Positions 47,376-58,458 are shown, numbered from the stretch's first letter. The stretch: DNA of 64,000 nucleotides from Methanobacteriaceae archaeon (GCA_030016715.1 JASEJD010000003.1:1-64000); one strand, 5' to 3'. Translations and numbers: made by a program. The notes: generated by a model not told the origin, from the sequence alone.

Positions 47376-47801
47376 TCAGAGTGGAACTAATGTAATACCT
47401 ATGGTATTTGTACCAACAACCCATCTAACAGTGACTTTATACCACTGGTTATTTACAGGGGTTGTTGCATTATTAAATGCATAATAAGTGGTTGAATTAA
47501 CAAATTTAGTACCTTGAGAGTATGTGATATTCATTCCAACATTATTTCCACGTGTTACTAGGTTAGTATTCTGAGGGATGTAAATATTGACGGTTCGCAC
47601 TGATCCTGGACCATTAGAATAAACAACATCAGCAGCACTTGCAATACTTTCCACTGCTGTTTTGGCATCAGAAACACTGGAAACATCTGTACTAGCTTCA
47701 ATTGAACTACCAATCAAAGGTATAGTAACTGATCCCAAAATAATTAGAATCACTAAAAGCAATAACAAATACTCAACAGATACTTGTCCACGGCTATCCA
47801 T
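47376..47801 (-). CDS. Archaeal type IV pilin-like protein with canonical class III signal
   Basis: The 141-residue protein starts MDSRGQVSVEYLLLLLVIL: RG cleavage point and a perfect QVSVEY motif. The helix spans about 5-28. The C-terminal domain is beta-rich with sequons (NIT, NST, NAT). I chose the ATG at 47801 because the leader is then of normal length; the frame extends to a TTG at 47819. It lies 66 bases downstream of the A24 peptidase gene on the same strand and is likely its substrate. Its domain composition is similar to that of the 133-residue protein at 41346. Confidence 0.86.
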   Translation of the reverse strand: MDSRGQVSVEYLLLLLVILIILGSVTIPLIGSSIEASTDVSSVSDAKTAVESIASAADVVYSNGPGSVRTVNIYIPQNTNLVTRGNNVGMNITYSQGTKFVNSTTYYAFNNATTPVNNQWYKVTVRWVVGTNTIGITLVPL

Positions 47802-47866
47802 TTTTCTCACAATTTTCAATCAATAAATAAGAAATACCTAAAACATTATTATGGTAATTTTTATCT

Positions 47867-49033
47867 TTAAATATATATAAATATTGAGTAAATTATTTTC
47901 TGTATAATAAGAACTAAATCACCAATAAAAATTGAAATTATAACTCCAATTAGTATTGATGGTGCAAAAGGCACTCCCTTCTTCACCCTGAACTTATCTT
48001 CTATCTTTCCTTCCTTTAAAAGCTTTTTTAACTCTTCAAGGTTATCCTTAGTTAAACCGGCAGCCATATTACTTATAATAATTTTACCAGGGGGTGTTAA
48101 AATGTTTGATAGTTCACCTTTAGTAACAGCATCCTTTAACTTTTCAAAAATACCTTTATCATCCACCATAATTTCATCGTCAACTTGGTATATATTATAG
48201 GCACTGATCATTCCCTCTTCCAGTTCATCAATTTTATAGTCATCCTGAAGAGCCTCTTTACTAACTGTGGTTAAAAGTTTTCTGATTATTCGGATAATGG
48301 TCAATGAGATAAAAAGAAATATTATGCCCACCACCGTTAATTCGAAATTCTTATACAATGCAAATACCATAACCACACTAACCACTACAGCCTTTAAACG
48401 GTCTGGTAATTTGGATATTATAAATGATATCAGATATAAGAGAATTAAAGATACAATAATAATTTGGAGAGGTAGGTAAGGGGTTATTATAGATGTTATT
48501 GTGACAGCTGAAGATATCACCAGGGTTAAAATTAAAGTCTTTTTAAATTCTATCACAGGTTCAAATAATTCCCGTAAAAGATGAGGTTTAGATTTAACCG
48601 ACACAAAGAGGATATAAATCAATAAAAAGGGCAATATTGAAAGAATACTGTTAATCATCAAGGTAAATGGAAAGGGATAATTAGCAACAAGGGGAAAATT
48701 GGTTCCTAAAACCTGATAATTAACCACTGCCGGGGCAAATGGTAAAAGAGCTGCCAGTCCAGTAAATAATTTCACATCACCACCAGCCCAAGCACCAACT
48801 CTCCAGAAAAGGTAGCATATGACAAATATAATACCAGTATAAATAAGGGTTAGTACAAAAAACCAGTGTAAATCAATCATAAAAGCATATATTCCATTTA
48901 AAACTAGTCCCAACATAATCAAGGGAAATGTGAATTTATTTTTTATCACACCTTCTTTAATATCAGAGTAACTTCCATAGGCACTGCTAAGAATAGCTAT
49001 AATTGCCGCAACAAATGGTATATTTATAATCAT
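47867..49033 (-). CDS. A24-family prepilin peptidase (FlaK/EppA-like)
   Basis: The protein of about 388 residues is a membrane aspartic protease that cuts class III signal peptides. It has about nine hydrophobic spans, the first catalytic aspartate in YSDIKEGVI and the GxGD-type motif in GAWAGGDVKLFTG. A large insert with charged residues (about residues 255-340) lies before the last span. Methanogens use two such enzymes, FlaK for archaellins and EppA for pilins; this one is larger than typical FlaK. I chose the ATG at 49033 with AAGTGAT four bases upstream; a GTG at 49042 is possible. It is the natural processing enzyme for the six prepilin-like proteins nearby. Confidence 0.9.
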   Translation of the reverse strand: MIINIPFVAAIIAILSSAYGSYSDIKEGVIKNKFTFPLIMLGLVLNGIYAFMIDLHWFFVLTLIYTGIIFVICYLFWRVGAWAGGDVKLFTGLAALLPFAPAVVNYQVLGTNFPLVANYPFPFTLMINSILSILPFLLIYILFVSVKSKPHLLRELFEPVIEFKKTLILTLVISSAVTITSIITPYLPLQIIIVSLILLYLISFIISKLPDRLKAVVVSVVMVFALYKNFELTVVGIIFLFISLTIIRIIRKLLTTVSKEALQDDYKIDELEEGMISAYNIYQVDDEIMVDDKGIFEKLKDAVTKGELSNILTPPGKIIISNMAAGLTKDNLEELKKLLKEGKIEDKFRVKKGVPFAPSILIGVIISIFIGDLVLIIQKIIYSIFIYI

Positions 49034-49131
49034 TATAATCACTTGAAATATTAGTAAAATATTGTAAATAGGACTAATTTATTTGATAATCACATAATTA
49101 ATTCATTAATAACCAAATTTTTTGAATTTAA

Positions 49132-50715
49132 CTATTTTTTATTTTCATAAGCTGCCTCTAAAAATGAGACAAATAAGGGATGTGCATTATTAGGTCGTGA
49201 TTTAAATTCTGGATGGAACTGGCATCCTATAAACCAGGGATGATCCTTTAATTCTATCATTTCAACCAAAAAATCATCATACATTCCAGATATTATCAGA
49301 CCTTTACCTTTTAACAGTTCTAAATAGTCGTTGTTAAATTCAAATCTGTGCCTGTGACGTTCTTCTATATTTTTCTTTTTATAGGCCTGGTAAGCTTTTG
49401 TATTTTCTTTTAATTGGCAAGGATATGAACCTAAACGCATGGTTCCCCCCATTTTTTTAATCTTTTTCTGTTCTTCCATCATATCAATTACAGGATTACT
49501 GGTGTTTTTATCAAACTCCGTACTATGGGCATCATCCAAACCATTCATACGGGCAAATTCAATAACCATACACTGCATTCCAAGACAAATACCAAATAAG
49601 GGAACATTATTTTCTATAGAATATCGCACAGCGTCCAGCTTACCAGAAATTCCTCTTTCACCAAATCCGCCCGGTATTAAAAGAGAATCTAAATCCTCTA
49701 TTTTATGTGTCTTAATATCTTCAGCACTCAACCATTCAATATCCACTTTAACTCCAATTTGTGCCGCTGCATGTTTCAGTGATTCCCGTATACTAATATA
49801 AGCATCTTCCAATTCCACGTATTTACCAACAATACCTACACTGACTACTGGTTCCTCAGTCATTAAGGAATCAACAATAAGATTCCAATCATGTAAGTCC
49901 TGCTTCTTTGGAGGCATTTGTAGTCTTTCCAAGACATATTCTCCTACTTTTTCTCTTTCCAGTACTAATGGAACTTCATAGATAGATTTAGCATCAGGGG
50001 CATTTATCACTGCATTTTTTTCAACATCACAAAAATGGGCAATCTTATTCTTAAGTGGAGTGTCTATAGGTAGCTCCGACCGGCAGATTATCATATCTGG
50101 AATTATACCAGTACTTCTAAGTTCCTTGGTGCTGTGTTGGGTGGGTTTTGTTTTAAATTCCCCTGCCGCTTTCAAGTAAGGTACATAGGTAACATGTACA
50201 AACATGACATTGTCATGACCCTCTTCGTTACGAAGCTGTCTTAAAGCCTCCAGGAATGGTTGGCTTTCAATGTCTCCCACTGTTCCACCAACCTCAACTA
50301 ATACCACTTCTGCATGACTTTTATTGGCAATTTCTCTAATCATGGATTTGATTTCATTGGTGATGTGGGGAATGATCTGTACACATGATCCTAAATACTT
50401 CCCTTTTCTCTCCTTTTCAATAACTGATGAGTAAACCTTTCCCGTGGTAAGGTTACATTCACCAGAGAGATTTACATCTAGAAATCTTTCATAATGACCC
50501 AGATCCAGATCAGTTTCCATTCCATCATCGGTTACAAATACTTCTCCATGCTGATAGGGATTTAAAGTTCCAGAGTCCCAATTCAGGTATGGATCAATTT
50601 TGATAGCCGTCACGTCTATACCAAATGATCTTAATATTCTACCAATAGATGCGGCGGTTATTCCTTTACCAATTGAACTTACAACTCCTCCAGTTACGAT
50701 TATATACTTAGACAG
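49132..50715 (-). CDS. pyrG: CTP synthase, apparently started at CTG
   Basis: The enzyme aminates UTP to CTP with glutamine and ATP. Homology runs from the N-terminal [22 protein letters not shown] site through [12 protein letters not shown] and FLDVNLSGE to the glutaminase domain with [12 protein letters not shown] and [10 protein letters not shown] (nucleophile cysteine). No ATG, GTG or TTG precedes the essential N-terminal segment. A TAG stop lies immediately upstream at 50718-50716, so the only possible start is CTG at 50715, with GGAGAGGG five bases before it. That gives 527 residues, the normal length. A start at the first GTG (50613) would remove the nucleotide-binding loop. Confidence 0.95.
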   Translation of the reverse strand: MSKYIIVTGGVVSSIGKGITAASIGRILRSFGIDVTAIKIDPYLNWDSGTLNPYQHGEVFVTDDGMETDLDLGHYERFLDVNLSGECNLTTGKVYSSVIEKERKGKYLGSCVQIIPHITNEIKSMIREIANKSHAEVVLVEVGGTVGDIESQPFLEALRQLRNEEGHDNVMFVHVTYVPYLKAAGEFKTKPTQHSTKELRSTGIIPDMIICRSELPIDTPLKNKIAHFCDVEKNAVINAPDAKSIYEVPLVLEREKVGEYVLERLQMPPKKQDLHDWNLIVDSLMTEEPVVSVGIVGKYVELEDAYISIRESLKHAAAQIGVKVDIEWLSAEDIKTHKIEDLDSLLIPGGFGERGISGKLDAVRYSIENNVPLFGICLGMQCMVIEFARMNGLDDAHSTEFDKNTSNPVIDMMEEQKKIKKMGGTMRLGSYPCQLKENTKAYQAYKKKNIEERHRHRFEFNNDYLELLKGKGLIISGMYDDFLVEMIELKDHPWFIGCQFHPEFKSRPNNAHPLFVSFLEAAYENKK

Positions 50716-50885
50716 CTAAACCCTCTCCTTAAACTATTCAAATAAAATTATTATATATAAAAATGATGAATAGATAATTATTAGTCCATAAATATTAAAT
50801 AAGATTATTTTTTGTTCTTTTAAATATATTATTCATTGAGATTTTTATTATATAATAGTATATGATTATCTTTACTTCAGTGTAT

Positions 50886-52091
50886 TTATGGGGAATTAGA
50901 ATAGTTAATAAATGAATTAATAAATTCATGGCCTGGTCTAATATCCAGCGAACCTCCCCTTGCAGAAAATTCATCATAAAATCTGACTTCATCACCAATT
51001 TTACTGGTAGACATCATAGCATATGGAACTGGATCATCGGTATGAGTTTTAACCATTATGGGGGTGGCATGGTCCGGGAGTATAGATACTGCATAATCAT
51101 TAAACTGGGGAAGTTCATCTAAGAGCTTTCCAACAATTTTTGAATCAATACTTTCAATAGCTTTAATTTTCTCCTCAATATCTCCAGCATGACCTGCCTC
51201 ATCAGGTGCTTCCACATGTATAAAAATAATGTCATTATGTTTTAAACCTTTCAATGCATACTCGGCTTTGGCATTATAATCAGTGTCAAAATATCCAGTG
51301 GCACCTGGAACATCAATATTTTCAAGGCCCAAATAAATTCCAATTCCCTTAATCAAATCCACACCAGTAATAGTAGCGCCATCAAGACCATACTTGGATT
51401 TAAAGGGATTCATTAAAGGTTTTAAACCCTGACCCCATAGCCATACCATATTAGCAGGTTTTTTACCATTTCTGACCCGGGCCTGATTTACGGGATGTTT
51501 TTCCAGGATTAATTTAGAATCAGTCATAATATTATTTAATTCCTGGGCAATTTCATTATCAAAGGGCTGGATTAGATTAATTTTTATGTTTTCACCTACC
51601 ACATCGTGGGGTGGTGTTGATTTTAGCAATGCAGATTTTTTATTTTTATACAAAAACAGATTTCTATAACTTACACCATTATAGAATTTACCATTATCCT
51701 TAAATACATGGTTAAGGGTTTCAATTATTTTTTCAGCCTCAGGGGTGCTTATATGATCAGCATTGAAATCTATTAGAAGTCCATCCTCCTCAGTTATTAA
51801 ATTACAACGAAATGCAACATCATCATTTTCTATTTCAACACCTATACTGGCGGCTTCAAGCGGACCACGTCCAGTATAATATGTTTTAGGATTATAACCC
51901 ATTATTGCTAAATTTGCCACGTCAGAGCCAGGTTCCATATGGGGTGGAATAGTTCTTAAAAATCCATTAACTCCCTTAGAGGCAATATGATCCATGTTAG
52001 GAATATCTGCTGATTGAAGAGGGGTTTTATGATCTAACTCATCCAAGGGATAATCAGCCATACCATCTCCAATAATTACAATGTATTTCAT
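50886..52091 (-). CDS. apgM: Cofactor-independent phosphoglycerate mutase, archaeal type
   Basis: The enzyme interconverts 3- and 2-phosphoglycerate in gluconeogenesis/glycolysis with two metal ions. The 401-residue protein begins with the alkaline-phosphatase-superfamily motif [12 protein letters not shown] and carries [12 protein letters not shown] with the phospho-serine region, GRGPLEAA, and the metal-binding [12 protein letters not shown] and LPDHATPI segments. These are characteristic of archaeal ApgM. GGAGT precedes the ATG. It follows hom by 66 bases, so it probably belongs to the gatC-ACT-hom-apgM operon. The family is related to phosphonopyruvate decarboxylases by name only. Confidence 0.94.
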   Translation of the reverse strand: MKYIVIIGDGMADYPLDELDHKTPLQSADIPNMDHIASKGVNGFLRTIPPHMEPGSDVANLAIMGYNPKTYYTGRGPLEAASIGVEIENDDVAFRCNLITEEDGLLIDFNADHISTPEAEKIIETLNHVFKDNGKFYNGVSYRNLFLYKNKKSALLKSTPPHDVVGENIKINLIQPFDNEIAQELNNIMTDSKLILEKHPVNQARVRNGKKPANMVWLWGQGLKPLMNPFKSKYGLDGATITGVDLIKGIGIYLGLENIDVPGATGYFDTDYNAKAEYALKGLKHNDIIFIHVEAPDEAGHAGDIEEKIKAIESIDSKIVGKLLDELPQFNDYAVSILPDHATPIMVKTHTDDPVPYAMMSTSKIGDEVRFYDEFSARGGSLDIRPGHEFINSFINYSNSP

Positions 52092-52157
52092 CTGTATTAC
52101 TCCAATAAAAAAAGTTTAATTTTAAATGTTAAAAATAGTTTATAATCTTGAATATTT

Positions 52158-53165
52158 TCATGATTTCCATATGTTTATTAGGTCGCTTAAAATTGCAGAA
52201 GCAGTTTCAATTGATCCAGCACCTCTTCCAACTACAGTAACATCTTCAGCCAAGTCAGTGTTTAAAGTAGCTACATTCATGGTACCATCAACTGAAAAGG
52301 GAGTTCCACTTTTTACCAGTCTAGGGGATACTTCCAATGTATCATCTGATGCTTCAGCAACCAGTTTAATTAAATAGCCCTCTTTTTTTGCTAGAAGTAT
52401 AGATTCTTGATTTATTTTAGATATTCCGTTTATATAAACATCTTTTAAACTAACATCCTTATTCATGATAGAATTGGCAAGTATTACAATTTTACAGGCA
52501 GCATCTAAACCTTCCACATCCTGAGTTGGATCAGTCTCAGCTATACCCATCTCTTGAGCTTCTTTCAAGGTCTGTTCATAGGCTGATCCTTCCTTTGCCA
52601 TCCTGGAAAGTATATAGTTAGTGGTTCCATTCAAAATTCCGAAAATTGATTCAAAATTACAGCCTGCCAGAGTATCATGGGCAAAGTTAATAATAGGCAT
52701 AGCACCCCCCACAGATGCTTCATACTTGAACTTTACCTTATTCGAAAGAGCAGCTTCAGTTAACTCTCTAAAATTAAGTGCAAGTGGACCTTTATTAGAG
52801 GTAACCACATCCTTCCCATCTTTAAATGCTTTAAGCATATGTGATCTGGCGGGTTCACCATCATCAATATTGGTAGGGGTAACCTCCACTAGACAGTCAT
52901 AATCAACTTTTTCCAGAAAATTTAATCCAGTTAAATTATCTGTACCGTATTCAGGGTATTGGGATACCCTTCCTTCCTTTTCTTTAACCTCTAATAGAAG
53001 GTTTGGATCCAGTCCATCAGGGGATATGGCAGCTCCTGATGAATCGCTAACTCCTGTAATTTTCAGATCTAAACCATATTTCTTTTTCAATTCATCTTTT
53101 TTAATGGAGATTACCTTTGCAACTCCTTTACCTACTGCTCCAAATCCCATTATGCAAATATTCAT
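52158..53165 (-). CDS. hom: Homoserine dehydrogenase
   Basis: The enzyme reduces aspartate semialdehyde to homoserine on the way to threonine and methionine. The 335-residue protein has the NAD(P)-binding GFGAVGKG at residues 7-14, the substrate-site [28 protein letters not shown] and the catalytic [16 protein letters not shown] segments. It lacks the extra C-terminal ACT domain of many bacterial enzymes; instead a free ACT protein is encoded directly upstream. GGAGG precedes the ATG by six bases. Confidence 0.95.
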   Translation of the reverse strand: MNICIMGFGAVGKGVAKVISIKKDELKKKYGLDLKITGVSDSSGAAISPDGLDPNLLLEVKEKEGRVSQYPEYGTDNLTGLNFLEKVDYDCLVEVTPTNIDDGEPARSHMLKAFKDGKDVVTSNKGPLALNFRELTEAALSNKVKFKYEASVGGAMPIINFAHDTLAGCNFESIFGILNGTTNYILSRMAKEGSAYEQTLKEAQEMGIAETDPTQDVEGLDAACKIVILANSIMNKDVSLKDVYINGISKINQESILLAKKEGYLIKLVAEASDDTLEVSPRLVKSGTPFSVDGTMNVATLNTDLAEDVTVVGRGAGSIETASAILSDLINIWKS

Positions 53166-53203
53166 TCAATTCCTCCAAAATAGAAAAAAATTGGAATAAT
53201 AAC

Positions 53204-53692
53204 TTAAATCTCATTTATAACTAAAAAATTTTTTACTTCCCCAATTTCTTTAATCTTATTCATTACATCCCTTTTCATCCCAAAATCAGCTTCTACAATT
53301 ATTTTAGCCGCTGATTCTTTAGGGTGTTCAGCCATTTTCAAGTCCAGATCTGCTACTAGCACACCTTCTAAATTATTTAAACGTTCTATCGTATCTTTAA
53401 TATCACTTTCAATAATTTTACCAATAATTATGGTCCGTATTTTCTCTTTCTGAATTACTCCATCAATTTCAACGATATTAACATTCCTTTCTCTTAATAA
53501 ATTTAAAACTGCATCCAGGGTTTCTTTATCTCCCTCAATGGTTACCTGTACTGATACCATTCCCTTTTCAGTTTTAACATCTCTTTGATGGATAATAGTA
53601 ACAATATTTGCTCCCGCCGCACTTATAGGTTCCATTACATCCAATAACTGTCCAGGAACATCTAAAAGTTCTAATACAAGGTCTAATCTCAT
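53204..53692 (-). CDS. Two-domain ACT protein, likely amino-acid sensor
   Basis: The 162-residue protein consists of two ACT domains (about 3-75 and 83-160). The first has LLDVPGQLLDVMEPISAAGANIV, the usual ligand-loop pattern of ACT regulators. It has no catalytic domain, so it probably binds an amino acid and acts on a partner. Its gene overlaps the end of gatC by 4 bases (ATGA) and lies 38 bases before hom. The adjacent homoserine dehydrogenase lacks an ACT domain, so this is a good candidate for its regulatory subunit. That link is inference from gene order. Confidence 0.85.
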   Translation of the reverse strand: MRLDLVLELLDVPGQLLDVMEPISAAGANIVTIIHQRDVKTEKGMVSVQVTIEGDKETLDAVLNLLRERNVNIVEIDGVIQKEKIRTIIIGKIIESDIKDTIERLNNLEGVLVADLDLKMAEHPKESAAKIIVEADFGMKRDVMNKIKEIGEVKNFLVINEI

Positions 53693-53904
53693 TTAACCCA
53701 CTTTCCTTTTTCTACTATTATATTACCATCTTCATCAACATGGGCATTTCCTATGATCTTCTCTGGATTCTTATCTTCTGCTCGGTCTCCTCTTGTTAAA
53801 TTAACATTATCCACCATGTAATGAGTCTCTTCCAGTTCCGGGATATTCTCCAGAGCTTTCGAAAATTTCTCAAGTATTTCTTCCGCTTCTTTTTCAATTT
53901 TCAG
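53689..53904 (-). CDS. gatC: Asp/Glu-tRNA amidotransferase subunit GatC, apparently started at CTG
   Basis: The 71-residue protein reads KIEKEAEEILEKFSKAL after the start, then LEETHYMVDNVNLTRGD and ends NIIVEKGKWVK, the pattern of archaeal GatC, a small subunit of the amidotransferase that makes Asn-tRNA or Gln-tRNA. No ATG, GTG or TTG is in the frame before residue 28. A CTG at 53904 has a perfect GGAGG seven bases upstream and yields a normal GatC N-terminus. The gene ends in an ATGA overlap with the ACT protein gene, so it heads the operon. GatA and GatB are not in the window. Confidence 0.82.
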   Translation of the reverse strand: MKIEKEAEEILEKFSKALENIPELEETHYMVDNVNLTRGDRAEDKNPEKIIGNAHVDEDGNIIVEKGKWVK

Positions 53905-53932
53905 ACTTATCCCTCCACTTAATACTAATTAA

Positions 53933-53942
53933 ATTTATAAAT
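53933..53942 (-). promoter_or_regulatory. Predicted TATA box of the gatC operon
   Basis: On the minus strand TTATAAATTT lies about 30-38 bases before the CTG at 53904. The perfect 17-base tandem repeat starts two bases upstream of it. Initiation would be close to the ribosome binding site, so the leader would be short. Confidence 0.4.
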
Positions 53943-53943
53943 A

Positions 53944-53977
53944 TTTGGTAAACTATTTGTTTTGGTAAACTATTTGT
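53944..53977. repeat. Perfect 17-bp tandem repeat next to the gatC promoter, candidate operator
   Basis: TTTGGTAAACTATTTGT occurs at 53944-53960 and again, identical and without a gap, at 53961-53977. It lies directly upstream of the predicted TATA box of the gatC-ACT-hom-apgM operon. A repressor or activator binding two adjacent sites is one reading; a replication slip that left no function is the other. Confidence 0.5.
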
Positions 53978-54135
53978 GCAATTTATCTGTAAATAATAAA
54001 ATCATAGCCCAAGTAATTTCCAAAGATAATAATATCTTATCTATATTTTTTAATGATTAGTTAATAAACTTAGTTTTTCTGGTAGATATTAAAATAATTA
54101 TTAACGATTAGATAACTATCTCTTTTTTGTCGATA

Positions 54136-55623
54136 TTATTTATATTTTTCATCAAGAAACTTTGAATAATCCTTTTTCTTTAAAATCTTTTTTATAAGGA
54201 TTTTATGTATCCCTGATCCATATTGAGCTGCTTTTTTAGGTCGATATACGATTTCTGGTGGTATCTTTAGATCAGATGCAACCCTTCGTAAAATACATTT
54301 CCTTAGAGGGTCCTTCCCATCTTTAATCTTGTATTTCATAGGTATATTCATTGCCATATTAATTATCTCCATATCAAGGTAGGGAACTCTTAACTCCACA
54401 CTATGGGCCATGCAAGCTGCATCATCCCGTTCAAGATTAACATGGTATAAATTTAAAACATCTTTTTTCAAGTCATCATGGGCATCTTCACCTTTATTAT
54501 TAAAAAGATCCAGGTAACGATGGTAGCCACCAAATAGTTCATCCGCTCCCTGACCAGAAAGTACAACCTTTAAACCATCTTCATGAGCCATCTTAGATGC
54601 TAAGTAGGCTGTCATCCCCACCCCTATCTTCATTATGTTGTACTCTTCAATTGCATCTAAAACTCCATGTAAATTTTGTCTTACAACGTTTTCATCAATT
54701 AAATGACATTTTAAGGGTAGACCTAACCATTTCGCAGCTTTTTTAGAAAATTTCAGATCAACTGAGTCTTCTTGACCTACACTATATAAAATGGGTTTAA
54801 TTCCTAGATCAACAGCGATTCTGGCAATTATGGTACTGTCAACTCCTCCAGAGAAGATAATACCAACCTTATCTAATCCCCTTATTCTTTTTTCTACAGA
54901 ATCAATTAAACCATTTTTTAATTTAGCTTTAATATCTTCAATTTTATATACTTGTTCTGGATTTATTTTACTTGATAATTTACCCTTTTTATTGATTATA
55001 TTTTCCAGACCATGATCTGAGTCTATTAATTTGTGATTAACTAATATTTTATTCGGTTCTAAAGTTTTAACATCTTTTATTCCAATATTCCATAAAGCTT
55101 TTCGCTCAGATGCAAATCCGAAAATTTTTTGTGGATAATTTTCACCATAGTATAATGGTTTTACTCCTACCGGGTCACGGGCCAGTACCAGATCTTTACC
55201 ATCATAAACAGCAAAGGCATAATCTCCATCTAAAAATTCAACGGCCTTTTTCACTGCATCAGCAAGTGAAGATTTATAAAACTTACAGATTAGATTAAGA
55301 ATAACTTCACAATCCGAATCAGTAATACAATTATCTTTTAGATCCTCTTTAAGCTCTTGATAGTTATATATTTCACCATTACTCACTAAAACAAGATTTC
55401 CACGTCTAATAGGTTGCAAACCCTCTTTTCCAACTATTGATAGCAGGTTATGGCCCAGCCCCAGGTTTCCTTTAGGGACTTCTAATTCTTCTAGATCTCC
55501 ATATATAACTTTTTTATCAACCAGTACACCTGAACCATCTGGACCGCGATGTTTTAATATTTTTAACATTTGATATAGCTCTTTGCTAATATCATCTCCA
55601 ATTAATCCAACTATTGCGCACAT
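54136..55623 (-). CDS. asnB: Asparagine synthase (glutamine-hydrolysing)
   Basis: The 495-residue protein starts MCAIVGLIG, with C2 as the glutaminase nucleophile exposed after methionine removal. The glutaminase domain shows HRGPDGSG, GHNLLSI and SNGEIYNYQEL. The synthetase domain has the ATP-pyrophosphatase motif FSGGVDSTIIAR (near residue 257) and SGQGADELFGGYHRY. It converts aspartate to asparagine with ATP and glutamine. GGGA precedes the ATG. It is encoded alone between the gatC operon and the PPOX protein; methanogens that also make Asn by GatCAB often have both routes. Confidence 0.94.
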   Translation of the reverse strand: MCAIVGLIGDDISKELYQMLKILKHRGPDGSGVLVDKKVIYGDLEELEVPKGNLGLGHNLLSIVGKEGLQPIRRGNLVLVSNGEIYNYQELKEDLKDNCITDSDCEVILNLICKFYKSSLADAVKKAVEFLDGDYAFAVYDGKDLVLARDPVGVKPLYYGENYPQKIFGFASERKALWNIGIKDVKTLEPNKILVNHKLIDSDHGLENIINKKGKLSSKINPEQVYKIEDIKAKLKNGLIDSVEKRIRGLDKVGIIFSGGVDSTIIARIAVDLGIKPILYSVGQEDSVDLKFSKKAAKWLGLPLKCHLIDENVVRQNLHGVLDAIEEYNIMKIGVGMTAYLASKMAHEDGLKVVLSGQGADELFGGYHRYLDLFNNKGEDAHDDLKKDVLNLYHVNLERDDAACMAHSVELRVPYLDMEIINMAMNIPMKYKIKDGKDPLRKCILRRVASDLKIPPEIVYRPKKAAQYGSGIHKILIKKILKKKDYSKFLDEKYK

Positions 55624-55813
55624 TTAATTAGTCCCTTTATTATTTCATAAAATAATTAGATATTATTTAATTATTATAGATTAATAGTAGTTATTTCAAT
55701 TTATTCTACTAAATAAGAAGGTTTAAAATTAGAAATAGTATAAATAATATTTAATGATTCACTCATTCTTTATAAATCATTAACCCCATATAAAATATAA
55801 ATTTAGAAAAAAT

Positions 55814-56212
55814 TTAATCCACTCTTTTCCCGGCTTCTGGGCCGGGTTCAACGCTGTAAATCTCTTCTACATTTAATAATATTGCTGCTTTAGGATTAAG
55901 TTTTGTCATAACACTCTGTGCCCAATCAACAGCTTCATCAAAGTATTTTCCTGATTCAAATATCTGTACGGTTCCCTTGAATTGGTAGGGGCATTTCCTC
56001 ACATCGCCCAGTACAAATGATGCTTTAGGATTTTTTTCCAGATTTTTATGGGTTTTATTCATATAATTATCTACAATTAACACAGTTTTATTATCTAAAG
56101 GCCGTGCAAATCCAATAGGAACAACATTTGGAATATTTTCATCATTAGCCGTGGCCAAGAATATCAATTTATCCTTCTCAATAGCATCCATCATAGCTTC
56201 ATTCATTACCAT
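55814..56212 (-). CDS. Pyridoxamine 5'-phosphate oxidase-fold (PPOX) protein
   Basis: The protein of about 132 residues is a split-barrel flavin-binding-type protein. The pattern KLIFLATANDENIPNVVPIGFARP is typical of the PPOX-fold class that binds FMN or F420-like cofactors, and VLGDVRKCPYQFKGTVQIFESG is the second half. No catalytic residue can be assigned. I chose the ATG at 56212 because GGTG lies six bases before it; the frame extends to 56224. It lies between asnB and cysS on the same strand but with over 100 bases on both sides, so it may be its own unit. Confidence 0.85.
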   Translation of the reverse strand: MVMNEAMMDAIEKDKLIFLATANDENIPNVVPIGFARPLDNKTVLIVDNYMNKTHKNLEKNPKASFVLGDVRKCPYQFKGTVQIFESGKYFDEAVDWAQSVMTKLNPKAAILLNVEEIYSVEPGPEAGKRVD

Positions 56213-56328
56213 ACTAAACACCACTTAAATAATAACCATTCCAGAATATATATAATTTGTGATATTTCTGAATTAAAGCCCCTATTATATTTAATCGATG
56301 AATATTTCTCGATGAGAATGAGCTGAAT

Positions 56329-57708
<1,380 letters not shown>

Positions 57709-57765
57709 GATAATTCACCTGAATAAAGGGAGTGAATCTATTAAAATTAAGTAAAATTAGGATTA

Positions 57766-57837
<72 letters not shown>

Positions 57838-58067
57838 ATTATTCTTTCCCCAATCTTTTTTAGTTTAAATTATTATATAAAAGTTTTTAACATTAAATCA
57901 TGTTAAAATTTTGATTATGAAGAGATTTAGTCTTATTATGAATCTGAAAAATGAATCACTAGATTTAATTGAGAATAAAAAAATAGGTTTATTTAATATT
58001 TGTTTCTCATTAATTAATCTAAAATTAATTAACAAATGAATAACTGTAATTTCATTAAAAATTAAAT

Positions 58068-58283
58068 TTATACTTGAATCTTTTTGACTTTTACTGGTAA
58101 TTTACTATCTTTACAAAATTCAAATACATATCCACATTCATCACATTTAATAATTCCTATATTTCCTTGTGGTATATGCTGGATGTAAAATCCATCTTCA
58201 CTTGGTCTAGTGTTTCTTCTTGATATCCTTTTATCTTTACATCCACATTTAGGACATTTTTTTATAAGGTATTCAGCTTTCAT
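58068..58283 (-). CDS. Small double-CxxC zinc-ribbon protein
   Basis: The 71-residue protein has CPKCGCKDKR near the N-terminus and CDECGYVFEFC near residue 47, four or more cysteines that can bind one zinc ion. The rest is a short hydrophilic stretch. It could be a transcription- or translation-linked zinc ribbon, a metallochaperone or a redox protein; I do not recognise a precise family. GGGGGTGG precedes the ATG by six bases. A perfect dyad covers its TATA box, so it is probably tightly repressed under some condition. Confidence 0.75.
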   Translation of the reverse strand: MKAEYLIKKCPKCGCKDKRISRRNTRPSEDGFYIQHIPQGNIGIIKCDECGYVFEFCKDSKLPVKVKKIQV

Positions 58284-58302
58284 ATTATCCCACCCCCTTA
58301 AT

Positions 58303-58326
58303 AATGTTCGTATTTATACGAATATT
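58303..58326. promoter_or_regulatory. Perfect dyad overlapping the TATA box of the zinc-ribbon gene
   Basis: TTCGTAT and ATACGAA form a perfect 7-base inverted repeat around TT (58307-58322), and the flanks AAT and ATT (58303-58305 and 58324-58326) extend the symmetry with one mismatched base on each side. On the minus strand the centre reads TATAAATA, which is the natural TATA box of the gene at 58283. A dimeric repressor bound here would block TBP. The distance to the start codon (20-43 bases) fits. Confidence 0.6.
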
Positions 58327-58458
58327 ATGGTGTTTGACATATTTAAAGGTTTCTAAAATAAATTGGAATAAAAAAAATTATTTAAAAAATATTATTTTTC
58401 TGTGAATCTAAATAAATAAAAAGAAAAAAATATTTTTCACCAGGACTCAATTAATATA

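Noticed and set aside
50613-50615. GTG at 50613 as the start of pyrG
   Set aside because: It would remove the conserved [10 protein letters not shown] nucleotide-binding region that is encoded in frame just upstream.
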